Made by a program: the position numbers and the translations under genes. This document shows, piece after piece, positions 15,048 through 21,780 of a stretch of DNA of 21,780 bases. The first letter of the stretch is position 1; each line of letters begins with the position of its first letter. Source of the stretch: CAYNTC01 sp964432925 (lineage in GTDB: Bacteria > Planctomycetota > Phycisphaerae > Sedimentisphaerales > Anaerobacaceae); contig CAYSPM010000030.1 in the NCBI GenBank assembly GCA_964432925.1, forward strand, positions 1 to 21,780, written 5' to 3'. Under the pieces are notes generated by a model. That model saw only the letters and a program-made list of their open reading frames with translations, had not been told where the DNA came from and ran no database searches.

Positions 15048-18000
15048 TTGTCAGTTGGAAGTTTTCTTCGCCGAGCAGTTGCCTCATTTTGCGGCAGAAC
15101 TCCAGATCAGGATTGACGGAAAGCTCTCTGTCTGCGGTGGCATGAACTCGACCTTTGTCGGTATGTATCGCCACATAGACAAGGCTTTTGCCTCTGTGGT
15201 GCTGGCAAATGCTCTTTATCATTGTGACCTTTTCTTTGGTGACATCGTTAGCATTTAGTCGTATCCTGACCTTAGCAGCTAATTTTTCTCTGACTTCGTC
15301 CAGAGCTATTAGTTCCGCTGCTATAATATTAGCTCGCTCCCTTCTGTAATCCAGCTTTCCCTTTACAAATATAACTGTGTCTTCGATTAGAGCCTTGGCA
15401 TAAGCGTTGAGCGTATCGGGAAACATGACCACTTCGACCTGGCCCTGGAGGTCTTCGAGTGTAAAAACCGCCATTTTTGAGCCGGCATTCCGGCCTGACT
15501 TTGTGATATTGTATCTTATCTTTGTTATCATTCCGCCCATTACGACTTGCTCATTCTGACCCGCAGCATCCAATTGCGAAGTGTTACGTGTAGAGTAAAG
15601 ATTGATAGTCTCAGCGTGATGGCTCAGTGGATTGCTGGTGACATAGAAACCAAGAACCTGTTTTTCGTAGGCAAGCATTTGTGGCTCGGGCCAGGGCGGG
15701 ACGTTGGGCAGACTGTGATGGTCTTGAGAGTAATCTGAAGCGCCAGCTATTTGGCCGAAGAAATTCATTTGGCCGTTCTGTTTGTCGGCCTGCAGACCGG
15801 CACCGATTTCCATTGCCTTTTCGAGGCCTTCTATCATTTGGCGACGGTTTCCGCCGAGCCTGTCGAAAGCGCCGGCTTTTATGAGGGCTTCGAGCACCTG
15901 TTTGTTAGCTGCCCTCAAATCGACATTTTCGCAGAAATGGAACAGGCTCTGAAATCTACCGACTTTTTTTCTCATAGCGATAATCTGCTCAACGGCCTTT
16001 TCGCCGACGCCTTTTACGGCTGCTAAGCCAAAACGTATTACAGCCTTTTGCTTGCTATCGCTATCAGGGTATAGGGGCGTGAAATTGACGCCGCTTTCGT
16101 TAATATCCGGAGCGAGCACCTCGATACCCATCTCGGTGCACTCAGCGATATACTCGACGACCTTGTCGGTGTTGTCCATTTCGTAAGTTAAAAGTGCTGC
16201 CATGAATTCGACAGGCCAATGTGCCTTCATATAGGCGGTCTGATATGCGATGAAAGCATAACGGGTTGAATGGCTCTTGTTAAATCCGTATCCGGCAAAG
16301 CGCTCGATAAGCTCAAAAATCTGCTCAGCCTGTTGCTTCTTCATACCCTTATTGACACAGCCTGAGGCGAATCGTTCTCTTTCTTTTACGATGGTTTTTG
16401 CCTTCTTTTTGCTGATGGCTTTTATCAGGCCGTAGGCTTCACGCAGAGGTATGTCGCCGAGTAGGTTGCATATTCGCATGACCTGTTCCTGATAGGTCAT
16501 TATGCCGTATGTTTCTTGCAAAACCTCGGTCATGATAGGATGTGGTAGCTTCCATTTTGCCCCGTGTTTTCGGTCGATATAGTCGGGAATCAGTATCATC
16601 GGGCCGGGACGATACAGGGCATTTGCAGCGATGAGATCCTCAATTCGGTCAGGCCTCATCTTTACAAGCATATTCTGCATACCTCCGGACTCAAATTGGA
16701 AAATGCCTTTTGTTCTGCCGTTTGAGAAGAGTTCAAAAACTTTAGAGTCGGTAAGGTCAAGCTTTTCCAGGTCGATCTCGACTCCGTGATTTTCCTTGAC
16801 AAGCTGACGAGTACGTTCGAGCACACTGAGTGTTTTCAGCCCAAGGAAATCCATTTTCAAAAGCCCGACTTTTTCAACCATTGGGCCTTCGAACTGAGTT
16901 ATAATGTCATCGGAGCCTGAAGCTTTATAAAGAGGCACGAAATTCGTTAAAGGCTCATCGGCGATAACTACGCCGGCTGCATGAACCGATGCGTGACGTG
17001 CGAGGCCTTCGAGCTTTCTACTGATGTCGATGACCTTTCTTATCTGCTCGTTTTCTTTGTAGGCACGTTTCAGTTCTGGCTCGGTCTCCAGGGCCTTATC
17101 AAGTGTCATATCGAGAGAGAACGGTACGAGCTTTGCAAGTCTATCAGCCTCAGCAAGGGGCACTCCGAGGACTCTACAGATATCCCGGATAACGGCACGT
17201 GCCTTCATCGTTCCGAAGGTTATGATCTGCGCGACCTGGCCGTATTTCTGGCGGACATAATCTATGATTTCTGCGCGGTGGGCCTGGCAGATGTCGATAT
17301 CGATGTCGGGCATTTCGTTGCGCTGGGGGTCCATGAAGCGCTCAAAGAGCAGGTCATAGCGAATTGGATCGACATCGCACAAGCCAAGGCAATAACCGGC
17401 GAGGGTTCCTACACCGCTTCCTCTGGCGCCAATTGGGATGTCTCTTTCGTGGGCATATTTGCAGAAGTCCCAGACGATGAGAAAATAGCTGGCGAAACCC
17501 TTCGATTCGATTACTTCAAGCTCTCTGTCAAGGCGTGCCTTTATCTGGTTTGTAATTTCGCCATAGCGTTGGCGAGCTCCCTCATAGCAGAGTTCTGTCA
17601 GAAAATCTTCAGGCGTTGAGCCGTCGGGCGGATTAAAGCGTGGTGCATGGCGGGTTTTCAGGTCGAGTTCGACATTACAGCGATCGGCAATCGTCAACGT
17701 ATTATCACATGCTTCGATGGTTTTGGCGAAAAGACCGCGCATTTCTTCGGTGCTTTTGAAGTATGCGTCGGTTGGGTATATCATTCTATCGGGATCGTCC
17801 GCTCTTTTACCGGTGCTGATTGCGCATAGACAGTTGTGTGCCTCATGGTCCTCTGCCTCGAGAAAATGCACATCGTTCGTCGCAACAATACCGACACCCA
17901 TTTTTTGGGCCAGTTCGACCAGTCCCTGACGAATCTGTCGTGACTTGTGGTTTGTGCCTCGTTCTTCATAATTACTTTTTTTTGTGTTGTGATTCATGTC

Positions 18001-18591
18001 TTGTGATTCGAGCGACGAGTCACCAGTCACGAGCGACGACCCCTCTTCGTGGCTTTGTATTTCGATGAAGAATCTATCAGGCCCAAATATCTTTAGATAA
18101 CTCTCGGCTGCTTTTTGTGCCGCTTGTTCATTTCCGTTGGCAATTTCCACGGCAATCTCACCCTTTAAACAAGCCGAGGTGCAAATGAGGCCTTCGTTTA
18201 GTTCAGTGAGGATTTCTTTATCGATTCTTGGGCGATAGTAAAATCCATCTAAGTAGCCTGCGCTGGCGAGCTTGAGAAGGTTCTGATAGCCGGTGTTATT
18301 CTCAGCCAATAGGATTAAATGATGTGCTGCTTCAGAGATGCTGGTTTTTGTCCGGTCGAATCTACTGCCTGGTGCTATGTACGCCTCGATGCCTATGATG
18401 GGTTTTATGTGCGCTGTAAGAGCTTTGGTATAGAATTCTACTGCGCCGAAGAGATTGCCGTGGTCGGTGACGGCGACGGTATCCATGTCAAGCTTTTTAC
18501 AGCGCTTAAAAAGTTTGTCGAAGTTAATGGCGCCATCGAGCAGTGAATACTGGCTGTGCAGATGCAGATGTGTAAATCCCTTTTTTGACAT
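15043..18591 (-). CDS. dnaE: DNA polymerase III subunit alpha
   Basis: The 1182-residue replicative polymerase catalytic subunit of the DnaE type. The PHP domain starts FTHLHLHSQYSLLDGA with its metal-type histidines. The palm carries GARGSGVGTLAGYCLG and NEMPDIDIDICQ (D429, D431 as the catalytic pair) and the third aspartate in LLKMDFLGLKTL (D581). The fingers/beta-binding region has YRPGPMILIPDYIDRKHG and GYGFNKSHSTRYAFIAYQTA. The C-terminal OB fold includes GGMITKIRYN and AVFTLEDLQGQVEVVMFPD. Length is normal apart from an insertion at residues 185-219, between FFIEIQSHEEG and GLVELAQKMGVGIVATNDVH, encoded by 7-bp-period repeats. A strong promoter lies about 60 bases upstream and AAAGGA 12 bases before the ATG. 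It heads the long minus-strand operon. Confidence 0.96.
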   Translation of the reverse strand: MSKKGFTHLHLHSQYSLLDGAINFDKLFKRCKKLDMDTVAVTDHGNLFGAVEFYTKALTAHIKPIIGIEAYIAPGSRFDRTKTSISEAAHHLILLAENNTGYQNLLKLASAGYLDGFYYRPRIDKEILTELNEGLICTSACLKGEIAVEIANGNEQAAQKAAESYLKIFGPDRFFIEIQSHEEGSSLVTGDSSLESQDMNHNTKKSNYEERGTNHKSRQIRQGLVELAQKMGVGIVATNDVHFLEAEDHEAHNCLCAISTGKRADDPDRMIYPTDAYFKSTEEMRGLFAKTIEACDNTLTIADRCNVELDLKTRHAPRFNPPDGSTPEDFLTELCYEGARQRYGEITNQIKARLDRELEVIESKGFASYFLIVWDFCKYAHERDIPIGARGSGVGTLAGYCLGLCDVDPIRYDLLFERFMDPQRNEMPDIDIDICQAHRAEIIDYVRQKYGQVAQIITFGTMKARAVIRDICRVLGVPLAEADRLAKLVPFSLDMTLDKALETEPELKRAYKENEQIRKVIDISRKLEGLARHASVHAAGVVIADEPLTNFVPLYKASGSDDIITQFEGPMVEKVGLLKMDFLGLKTLSVLERTRQLVKENHGVEIDLEKLDLTDSKVFELFSNGRTKGIFQFESGGMQNMLVKMRPDRIEDLIAANALYRPGPMILIPDYIDRKHGAKWKLPHPIMTEVLQETYGIMTYQEQVMRICNLLGDIPLREAYGLIKAISKKKAKTIVKERERFASGCVNKGMKKQQAEQIFELIERFAGYGFNKSHSTRYAFIAYQTAYMKAHWPVEFMAALLTYEMDNTDKVVEYIAECTEMGIEVLAPDINESGVNFTPLYPDSDSKQKAVIRFGLAAVKGVGEKAVEQIIAMRKKVGRFQSLFHFCENVDLRAANKQVLEALIKAGAFDRLGGNRRQMIEGLEKAMEIGAGLQADKQNGQMNFFGQIAGASDYSQDHHSLPNVPPWPEPQMLAYEKQVLGFYVTSNPLSHHAETINLYSTRNTSQLDAAGQNEQVVMGGMITKIRYNITKSGRNAGSKMAVFTLEDLQGQVEVVMFPDTLNAYAKALIEDTVIFVKGKLDYRRERANIIAAELIALDEVREKLAAKVRIRLNANDVTKEKVTMIKSICQHHRGKSLVYVAIHTDKGRVHATADRELSVNPDLEFCRKMRQLLGEENFQLTR
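17938..18039. repeat. Double 7-bp-period repeat tract inside dnaE
   Basis: There are two blocks. At 17938-17972 the heptamers are tcgtgac, ttgtggt, ttgtgcc, tcgttct, tcataat. At 17984-18039 they are gtgttgt, gattcat, gtcttgt, gattcga, gcgacga, gtcacca, gtcacga, gcgacga. They are separated by a T-rich spacer and out of phase by three bases. Together they encode the extra residues 185-219 of DnaE. Confidence 0.8.
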
Positions 18592-18657
18592 GAGTGCAAC
18601 AAGTCCTTTATAGGAAAAGAGTTAAGAATACAAGATGAGAACGTAATCATCACCTAT

Positions 18658-18686
18658 ATCATAAGCAAAGGCATATATGGAGTCAA
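18658..18686 (-). promoter_or_regulatory. Sigma70-like promoter of the dnaE operon
   Basis: On the minus strand TTGACT (18686-18681) and TATGAT (18663-18658) are separated by exactly 17 bases; each hexamer matches consensus at five of six positions. Transcription would start near 18651, about 60 bases before the dnaE ATG. Confidence 0.6.
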
Positions 18687-18738
18687 GGCTAATGGCCGTG
18701 CCGGAACAAAGAGATCGCTAAAAAGAAGGAAGTTTTTA

Positions 18739-18766
18739 TTGAAGCTTGAAAATTTATTTGTAAAAT
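18739..18766 (+). promoter_or_regulatory. Sigma70-like promoter of the zinc-ribbon gene
   Basis: TTGAAG (18739-18744) and TAAAAT (18761-18766) lie 16 bases apart in AT-rich DNA, 42 bases before ATG 18808. It is divergent from the dnaE promoter, leaving about 50 bases between the two -35 boxes. Confidence 0.5.
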
Positions 18767-18807
18767 AAAAGGTTTTACAATTTAATAATCGGCGGTAAGG
18801 AGTGTAA

Positions 18808-19551
18808 ATGGGACCTGTATTGAATGGCCTGATTAAACTTCAAAGCGTTGAAAATCGTCTGCGTGCTGCAAAGGCAAAACTTGCAAGGTGTCGGCGCAGT
18901 GTCATCATCCAGGAAAATCAAGTCAGAAGTCTGCAAAGTGCCCTCGAAGCAAAAAGGGAAGAGATTCAGCTAACCAAAGTTCAGTGCGACCGCCTCGAGC
19001 TTGAGCTAAAAAGCCGAGATGAGCAGATCAATAAGCTAAGGGCATCGCTAAATAACGCAAAAACAAACAAAGAATACGCTGCACTGCTGACCCAGCTCAA
19101 CACTACAAAAGCCGACAATTCAAAAATCGAAACCCAAATCCTGGAGCTATTGAAAGCAATTGAAACTGACGAAGCCGAGTGCAAGGAGATCGAAGGTCAG
19201 ATAGACCAGCAAAAGCGGCAGCTCGAGCAAACCCGCAAAAAGGCTGAAGCCTCTGCAACGGAGCACGAAGCTGAGATTGAGCAGATACAAGCGGAATGGG
19301 ATGAAGTCGCCAAGGTCATCCCGCCTAAGCCCTTGAGCATATTCAAGCGTGTCGCCGAAACGTACGACGGTCAAGCCGTCGTAATAGTTGATCAGCAGGA
19401 AGGCAGAACCGAAGCTTATAGCTGCGGCGGTTGTTTTATGGGTATAACCGCTGAGTGCGTTAATATGCTTATGACCAAAGACGATATAATCCGGTGCTCA
19501 AACTGCACGAGGATACTGGTGCTTGGAAGCGAAGACCATAAAAGTGCTTAG
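18808..19551 (+). CDS. Coiled-coil / C4 zinc-ribbon protein (DUF164, HP0958/CT398-like)
   Basis: A 247-residue protein. Residues about 8-170 are a long two-strand coiled coil rich in Gln, Glu and Lys. It has a conserved hairpin turn near LNNAKTNKEYAALLTQLNTT, the family's N-x-K-E motif. Residues 175-235 fold into a small zinc ribbon with C206-G-G-C209 and C230-S-N-C233. Members of this family (HP0958 in Helicobacter, CT398/CdsZ in Chlamydia) act as adaptors or chaperones binding RNA polymerase sigma-54, flagellar mRNA or secretion components, with differing roles; which applies here is unknown. AAGGAG at 18797-18802 precedes ATG 18808. The RNase HI-PurN gene starts 86 bases after it, so the two may be co-transcribed. 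Confidence 0.87.
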   Translation: MGPVLNGLIKLQSVENRLRAAKAKLARCRRSVIIQENQVRSLQSALEAKREEIQLTKVQCDRLELELKSRDEQINKLRASLNNAKTNKEYAALLTQLNTTKADNSKIETQILELLKAIETDEAECKEIEGQIDQQKRQLEQTRKKAEASATEHEAEIEQIQAEWDEVAKVIPPKPLSIFKRVAETYDGQAVVIVDQQEGRTEAYSCGGCFMGITAECVNMLMTKDDIIRCSNCTRILVLGSEDHKSA

Positions 19552-19618
19552 CTATATGAATGTCTGAATCGTTGCATTCACGTGCAAAGGCATCTGTCGC
19601 TCACACATAGCAGCTTCA

Positions 19619-19649
19619 ACGAATCACGAGTCGCGAGATGCGAGATAAG
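19619..19649 (+). repeat. 7-bp-period tract over the RNase HI start codon
   Basis: Heptamers acgaatc, acgagtc, gcgagat, gcgagat run from 19619 to 19646, and the ATG at 19638 is formed across the junction of the last two. The tract replaces any recognisable ribosome-binding site. Confidence 0.6.
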
Positions 19650-20750
19650 AGCCACAATTTGATTGCCTACATAGATGGCGCTAGTAGGGGTAATCCTGGC
19701 CCTGCTGCCTCTGGATACATATTGCAGGACCATACTGGCCGTCAGTTCCAGGCAAAAGCTTTCTTTATCGGTCACACCACCAACAACATCGCTGAGTATA
19801 CAGCTCTGATAAAAGCGGTCGAGGCCGCTAAAGTACTTGGCGCAGAGGATCTAATTGTTTACACCGACAGTGAATTGCTCGCCAGGCAGATAGAAGGCCG
19901 GTATAAAGTCAAGAGCGAGCAAATCAAGCCCCTTTTTGAACAGGCCATAACTTTACTCGCAGATTTCAAAAACTATCGGGTTCACCACATCCCCAGGGAT
20001 AAAAACAAGCAGGCCGACGAACTTGCAAATAAGGCCTTGAATCTCCAGCGTGACATTACCGTGCACCGTGCCCCGGGATCCGTGACCCGAGCCAGTCACG
20101 AGCGACAAGTCACGAGCGACAAGTCACGAACCACGCCCATCCGTCTCGGCGTGCTCATCAGTGGCAGCGGAACAACGTTAATGAATATTCTTGACTACAT
20201 CAAGAAGGATAAACTAAATGCCGAGGTTGCGGTGGTCATAAGCTCTCGCTCTGACGTTGCAGGAGTTGAAAAAGCAAGAAAGGCCGGCCTCGATGTCAAA
20301 ATAATTCGCAAAAAGGATTATCCGGACATCAATCAGTTCAGCAAACGCATCGAAGAAGTACTCGTTGCAGCTAACGTTGACCTTGTTGTTCAGGGCGGGT
20401 GGCTGTGTCTCTGGAAAATACCCCCTCGATATGAAAATCGTGTTATGAATATACACCCTGCTTTGTTGCCGATTTTTGGGGGCCAGGGTATGTGGGGACA
20501 TCACGTTCATGAGGCCGTACTTAAAACAGGATGTAAGGTCAGCGGTTGTACAGTTCATTTTTGCATAAATGAGTATGATAAAGGACCAATAATTGTCCAG
20601 CGAGCTTGTGAGGTCGGAGACGACGATACACCTGATACTCTGGCCGCAAGAGTATTCCAGCAGGAATGTATAGCATATCCTCAGGCCATACAGTTGTTCG
20701 CTGACGGCAGGCTGGTCGTCGAGAGCGGTCGTGTGAAAGTGAAGCCTTAA
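19638..20750 (+). CDS. purN: Fused RNase HI - phosphoribosylglycinamide formyltransferase
   Basis: One uninterrupted frame of 370 residues with two enzymes. Residues 1-136 are RNase HI, which cuts the RNA strand of RNA-DNA hybrids: D13 in AYIDGASRGNPG, E53 in NNIAEYTAL, D77 in VYTDSELLARQ and D127 in QADELANKAL are the four metal-binding acids. Residues 168-370 are PurN (GAR transformylase of purine synthesis). LGVLISGSGTTLMN binds the ribonucleotide phosphate. N271 and H273 of NIHPALLPIF and D314 of NEYDKGPIIVQ are the catalytic triad, with a GGQGMWG insertion seen in some PurN branches. The linker 148-167 is encoded by a 14-bp tandem repeat. PurN has no ATG of its own here; only GTG codons near 20062 and 20082 could restart it. 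The fusion is unusual to me and could also reflect repeat slippage or an indel. Confidence 0.88.
   Translation: MRDKSHNLIAYIDGASRGNPGPAASGYILQDHTGRQFQAKAFFIGHTTNNIAEYTALIKAVEAAKVLGAEDLIVYTDSELLARQIEGRYKVKSEQIKPLFEQAITLLADFKNYRVHHIPRDKNKQADELANKALNLQRDITVHRAPGSVTRASHERQVTSDKSRTTPIRLGVLISGSGTTLMNILDYIKKDKLNAEVAVVISSRSDVAGVEKARKAGLDVKIIRKKDYPDINQFSKRIEEVLVAANVDLVVQGGWLCLWKIPPRYENRVMNIHPALLPIFGGQGMWGHHVHEAVLKTGCKVSGCTVHFCINEYDKGPIIVQRACEVGDDDTPDTLAARVFQQECIAYPQAIQLFADGRLVVESGRVKVKP
20081..20136 (+). repeat. Heptamer / 14-bp tandem repeat forming the RNase HI-PurN linker
   Basis: From 20095 the units alternate gtcacga, gcgacaa, gtcacga, gcgacaa, gtcacga (to 20129), that is, 2.5 copies of a 14-mer, with looser heptamers on both sides. 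The 14-mer cagtcacgagcgac at 20093-20106 recurs exactly in dnaE at 18024-18037 on the same strand. Confidence 0.88.
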
Positions 20751-20783
20751 ATCACGGTTTTTTCGCTTTACGAAACATAAAGG

Positions 20784-21266
20784 ATGAACAGACGACAAAG
20801 AATGCTCGTGATAGAATCCGTCATCGTCATCGCGATTACGGTCTTCGCGCTTGTTGCGATGATTAACGTTAAGGATTGGGTCAACCGTTCAGAGGCAATG
20901 CGCGCGATGAGGCAGCTCGGAAAGGAAGTCCTCAAATGGCGTCAGCAATACAGCGAGGCTCATCCCGAGGAGCGTCGGCTTGCTCCGCCCGAACCATGGG
21001 TCGAGAGGCAAAGAGAATATCTTCCTGGCAATGTTCGACTCGGCAGGTTAACGTACAGAGCCCGCTATATCGACTCCGAGTCCACGCTCGATGAAATCCT
21101 GGCTTACACCGCGAGAAATTATCGTTCACCTCTCGTCGGCAAAGGATATATCGTCCTTTTCCTTGACGGCCGGATCGAGTGGATGTCCAAGGACGAGTTC
21201 AAAAAACTACTAGCCCAGCAGCGGAGCAATAGCCCCCAGGAACTCCGCTTGCTCCAACAGAACTGA
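20784..21266 (+). CDS. Membrane-anchored prepilin-like protein (planctomycete type)
   Basis: A 160-residue protein with one N-terminal hydrophobic helix, residues 7-28 (MLVIESVIVIAITVFALVAM), preceded by a basic MNRRQR. This resembles a type IV prepilin N-terminus, though the canonical G-F-T-L-x-E cleavage site is absent. A glutamate (E11) sits in the helix. The rest is soluble: a charged helical stretch, then YRSPLVGKGYIVLFLDGRIE followed by W-M-S. That last part matches the 'L-F-x-D-G-x-x-E-x-M-x-x-x-E-F' ending common to prepilin-like and DUF1559-related proteins of Planctomycetes. Function unknown; probably periplasmic or pseudopilus-associated. ATG 20784 has AAAGG directly adjacent, which is too close for a good ribosome-binding site; M7 at 20802 is an alternative start. 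Confidence 0.6.
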   Translation: MNRRQRMLVIESVIVIAITVFALVAMINVKDWVNRSEAMRAMRQLGKEVLKWRQQYSEAHPEERRLAPPEPWVERQREYLPGNVRLGRLTYRARYIDSESTLDEILAYTARNYRSPLVGKGYIVLFLDGRIEWMSKDEFKKLLAQQRSNSPQELRLLQQN

Positions 21267-21415
21267 CTTTTTCCTCTCACCTTTACGCTTTCATTCTTTT
21301 TCTTAATTCTGAGCGATACGATTCATACAATATAGATGCTCTTTGCTTGCCTACCTCGCATTTATCACCAAACCCGATATATCTTATATTTAGGCCACTA
21401 ATTTATCAGTCACGG

Positions 21416-21430
21416 CAAGGCCGAGCCTTG
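21416..21430. repeat. Short perfect inverted repeat
   Basis: CAAGGC (21416-21421) and GCCTTG (21425-21430) pair around the loop cga, with two further pairs possible beyond a mismatch. No T-run follows on the + strand, so terminator function is not evident. Confidence 0.4.
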
Positions 21431-21495
21431 ACGGATTGGTGGATTATTCAACAGCAGCGTGTATGTTTTTAGGATTAGTATGATATGGTCAAACT

Positions 21496-21525
21496 TTGAC
21501 AAGCTGCACCAATTCGTGATATATA
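21496..21525 (+). promoter_or_regulatory. Possible sigma70 promoter
   Basis: A perfect TTGACA at 21496-21501 is followed after 18 bases by TATATA (21520-21525). It would drive the partial gene starting at 21682, leaving a leader of about 150 bases. Confidence 0.35.
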
Positions 21526-21681
21526 TACAACAAATTGTCCAAATCAGTAGACGAGAAAGTTTTTTTATTTTCTGTAAGTGCTTTATTAGCTTTTTTCTGT
21601 TGTAGGGTATATCTGAGTTTGATATTATCACGTCATTATCGTTAATGGGTTTTTATCAACGACCATTTCAGGAAGCACGAG

Positions 21682-21780
21682 ATGTATATCAAATCAATTT
21701 TAACTTGGTTAACTCTCATAAATATTATCTTTTCATCAGAATCCCTTGGTGGAAAATCGTTTTACACTACCCGATTGGAT
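21682..21780 (+). CDS. N-terminus of a secreted protein (partial, runs off the window)
   Basis: ATG 21682 opens 33 codons without a stop to the window edge, preceded by AGGA eight bases upstream of the ATG. The first about 22 residues (MYIKSILTWLTLINIIFSSE) form a Sec signal peptide with a single lysine and a hydrophobic core. The next residues, GGKSFYTTRLD, resemble the mature N-terminus of planctomycete and verrucomicrobial right-handed beta-helix (pectate-lyase superfamily) enzymes, which often begin F-Y-x-T-R-L-x-D-P-x-A-V-Y. That family reading is tentative because no fold-defining part is visible. Confidence 0.5.
   Translation, partial: MYIKSILTWLTLINIIFSSESLGGKSFYTTRLD

Larger units (their letters stand above)
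21267..21681. other. 415-base AT-rich non-coding stretch
   Basis: No gene is supported. It holds a hairpin at 21416-21430, a possible promoter at 21496-21525, and several T-runs (for example near 21555). A 73-codon minus-strand frame here is of low complexity and unrecognised. Confidence 0.6.

Noticed and set aside
16981..17619. 212-codon + strand open frame opposite dnaE
   Set aside because: It mirrors the conserved polymerase palm; a shadow frame of a codon-biased gene.
20095..20129. CRISPR-like array
   Set aside because: Units are 7/14 bp with no spacers and lie inside a coding frame; no cas genes nearby.
20214..20798. 194-codon minus-strand frame opposite PurN
   Set aside because: The + strand frame has complete catalytic motifs; the antisense product is unrecognisable.
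21416..21450. Insertion-sequence end near the right edge
   Set aside because: The ggattattcaac stretch and hairpin reminded me of transposon termini, but no transposase or matching opposite end is in the window.

Overview
The window looks like a scaffold from a planctomycete, most likely of the Phycisphaerae / Sedimentisphaerales type. The evidence is a large secreted beta-helix/LamG protein ending in a single dockerin-like repeat, a small protein of the Planctomycetes/Verrucomicrobia-restricted (Minf_1886-like) family, a prepilin-like protein of the 'LFLDG..EWM' type, and moderate GC content. A run of exactly 100 N marks a scaffold join, so this is draft or metagenome-assembled sequence. This taxonomic reading is inferred from protein families; no 16S gene is present.

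Left part (1-4144, + strand): the tail of a methyltransferase, a decapitated GNAT remnant, then a compact five-gene cassette: fold-type I aminotransferase (broken by the N gap), PhzF-family isomerase, cupin, GNAT acetyltransferase and a DapF-like epimerase. In the DapF-like protein both catalytic cysteines are replaced by serine. The cassette looks like small-molecule amino-acid chemistry rather than ordinary lysine or peptidoglycan supply.

Middle (4145-9530): a 477-base spacer, the 994-residue secreted beta-helix/LamG/dockerin protein (+), then on the minus strand a Verruc_Plancto-type small protein translationally coupled to a secreted clan GH-A-like glycoside hydrolase.

Minus-strand information-processing block (9541-18591, read right to left): dnaE, a small membrane-anchored unknown, tmk, holB, ricT-like PSP1 protein and metG, with the hydrolase and small protein following. 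The order tmk-holB-ricT, with metG close by, matches the Bacillus arrangement. A good sigma70-like promoter sits upstream of dnaE, back to back with one for the next + strand genes.

Right part (18808-21780, + strand): a coiled-coil/zinc-ribbon protein, a single reading frame fusing RNase HI to phosphoribosylglycinamide formyltransferase (PurN), a prepilin-like protein, a 415-base non-coding stretch, and the first 33 codons of a secreted protein running off the end.

The most unusual thread across the window is a set of degenerate 7-bp-period repeat tracts. One lies in the dapF-like gene, a double one makes an insertion in dnaE, one forms the RNase HI-PurN linker, and one supplies the RNase HI start codon. 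They appear to be small insertion or slippage elements tolerated in, and reshaping, coding genes.
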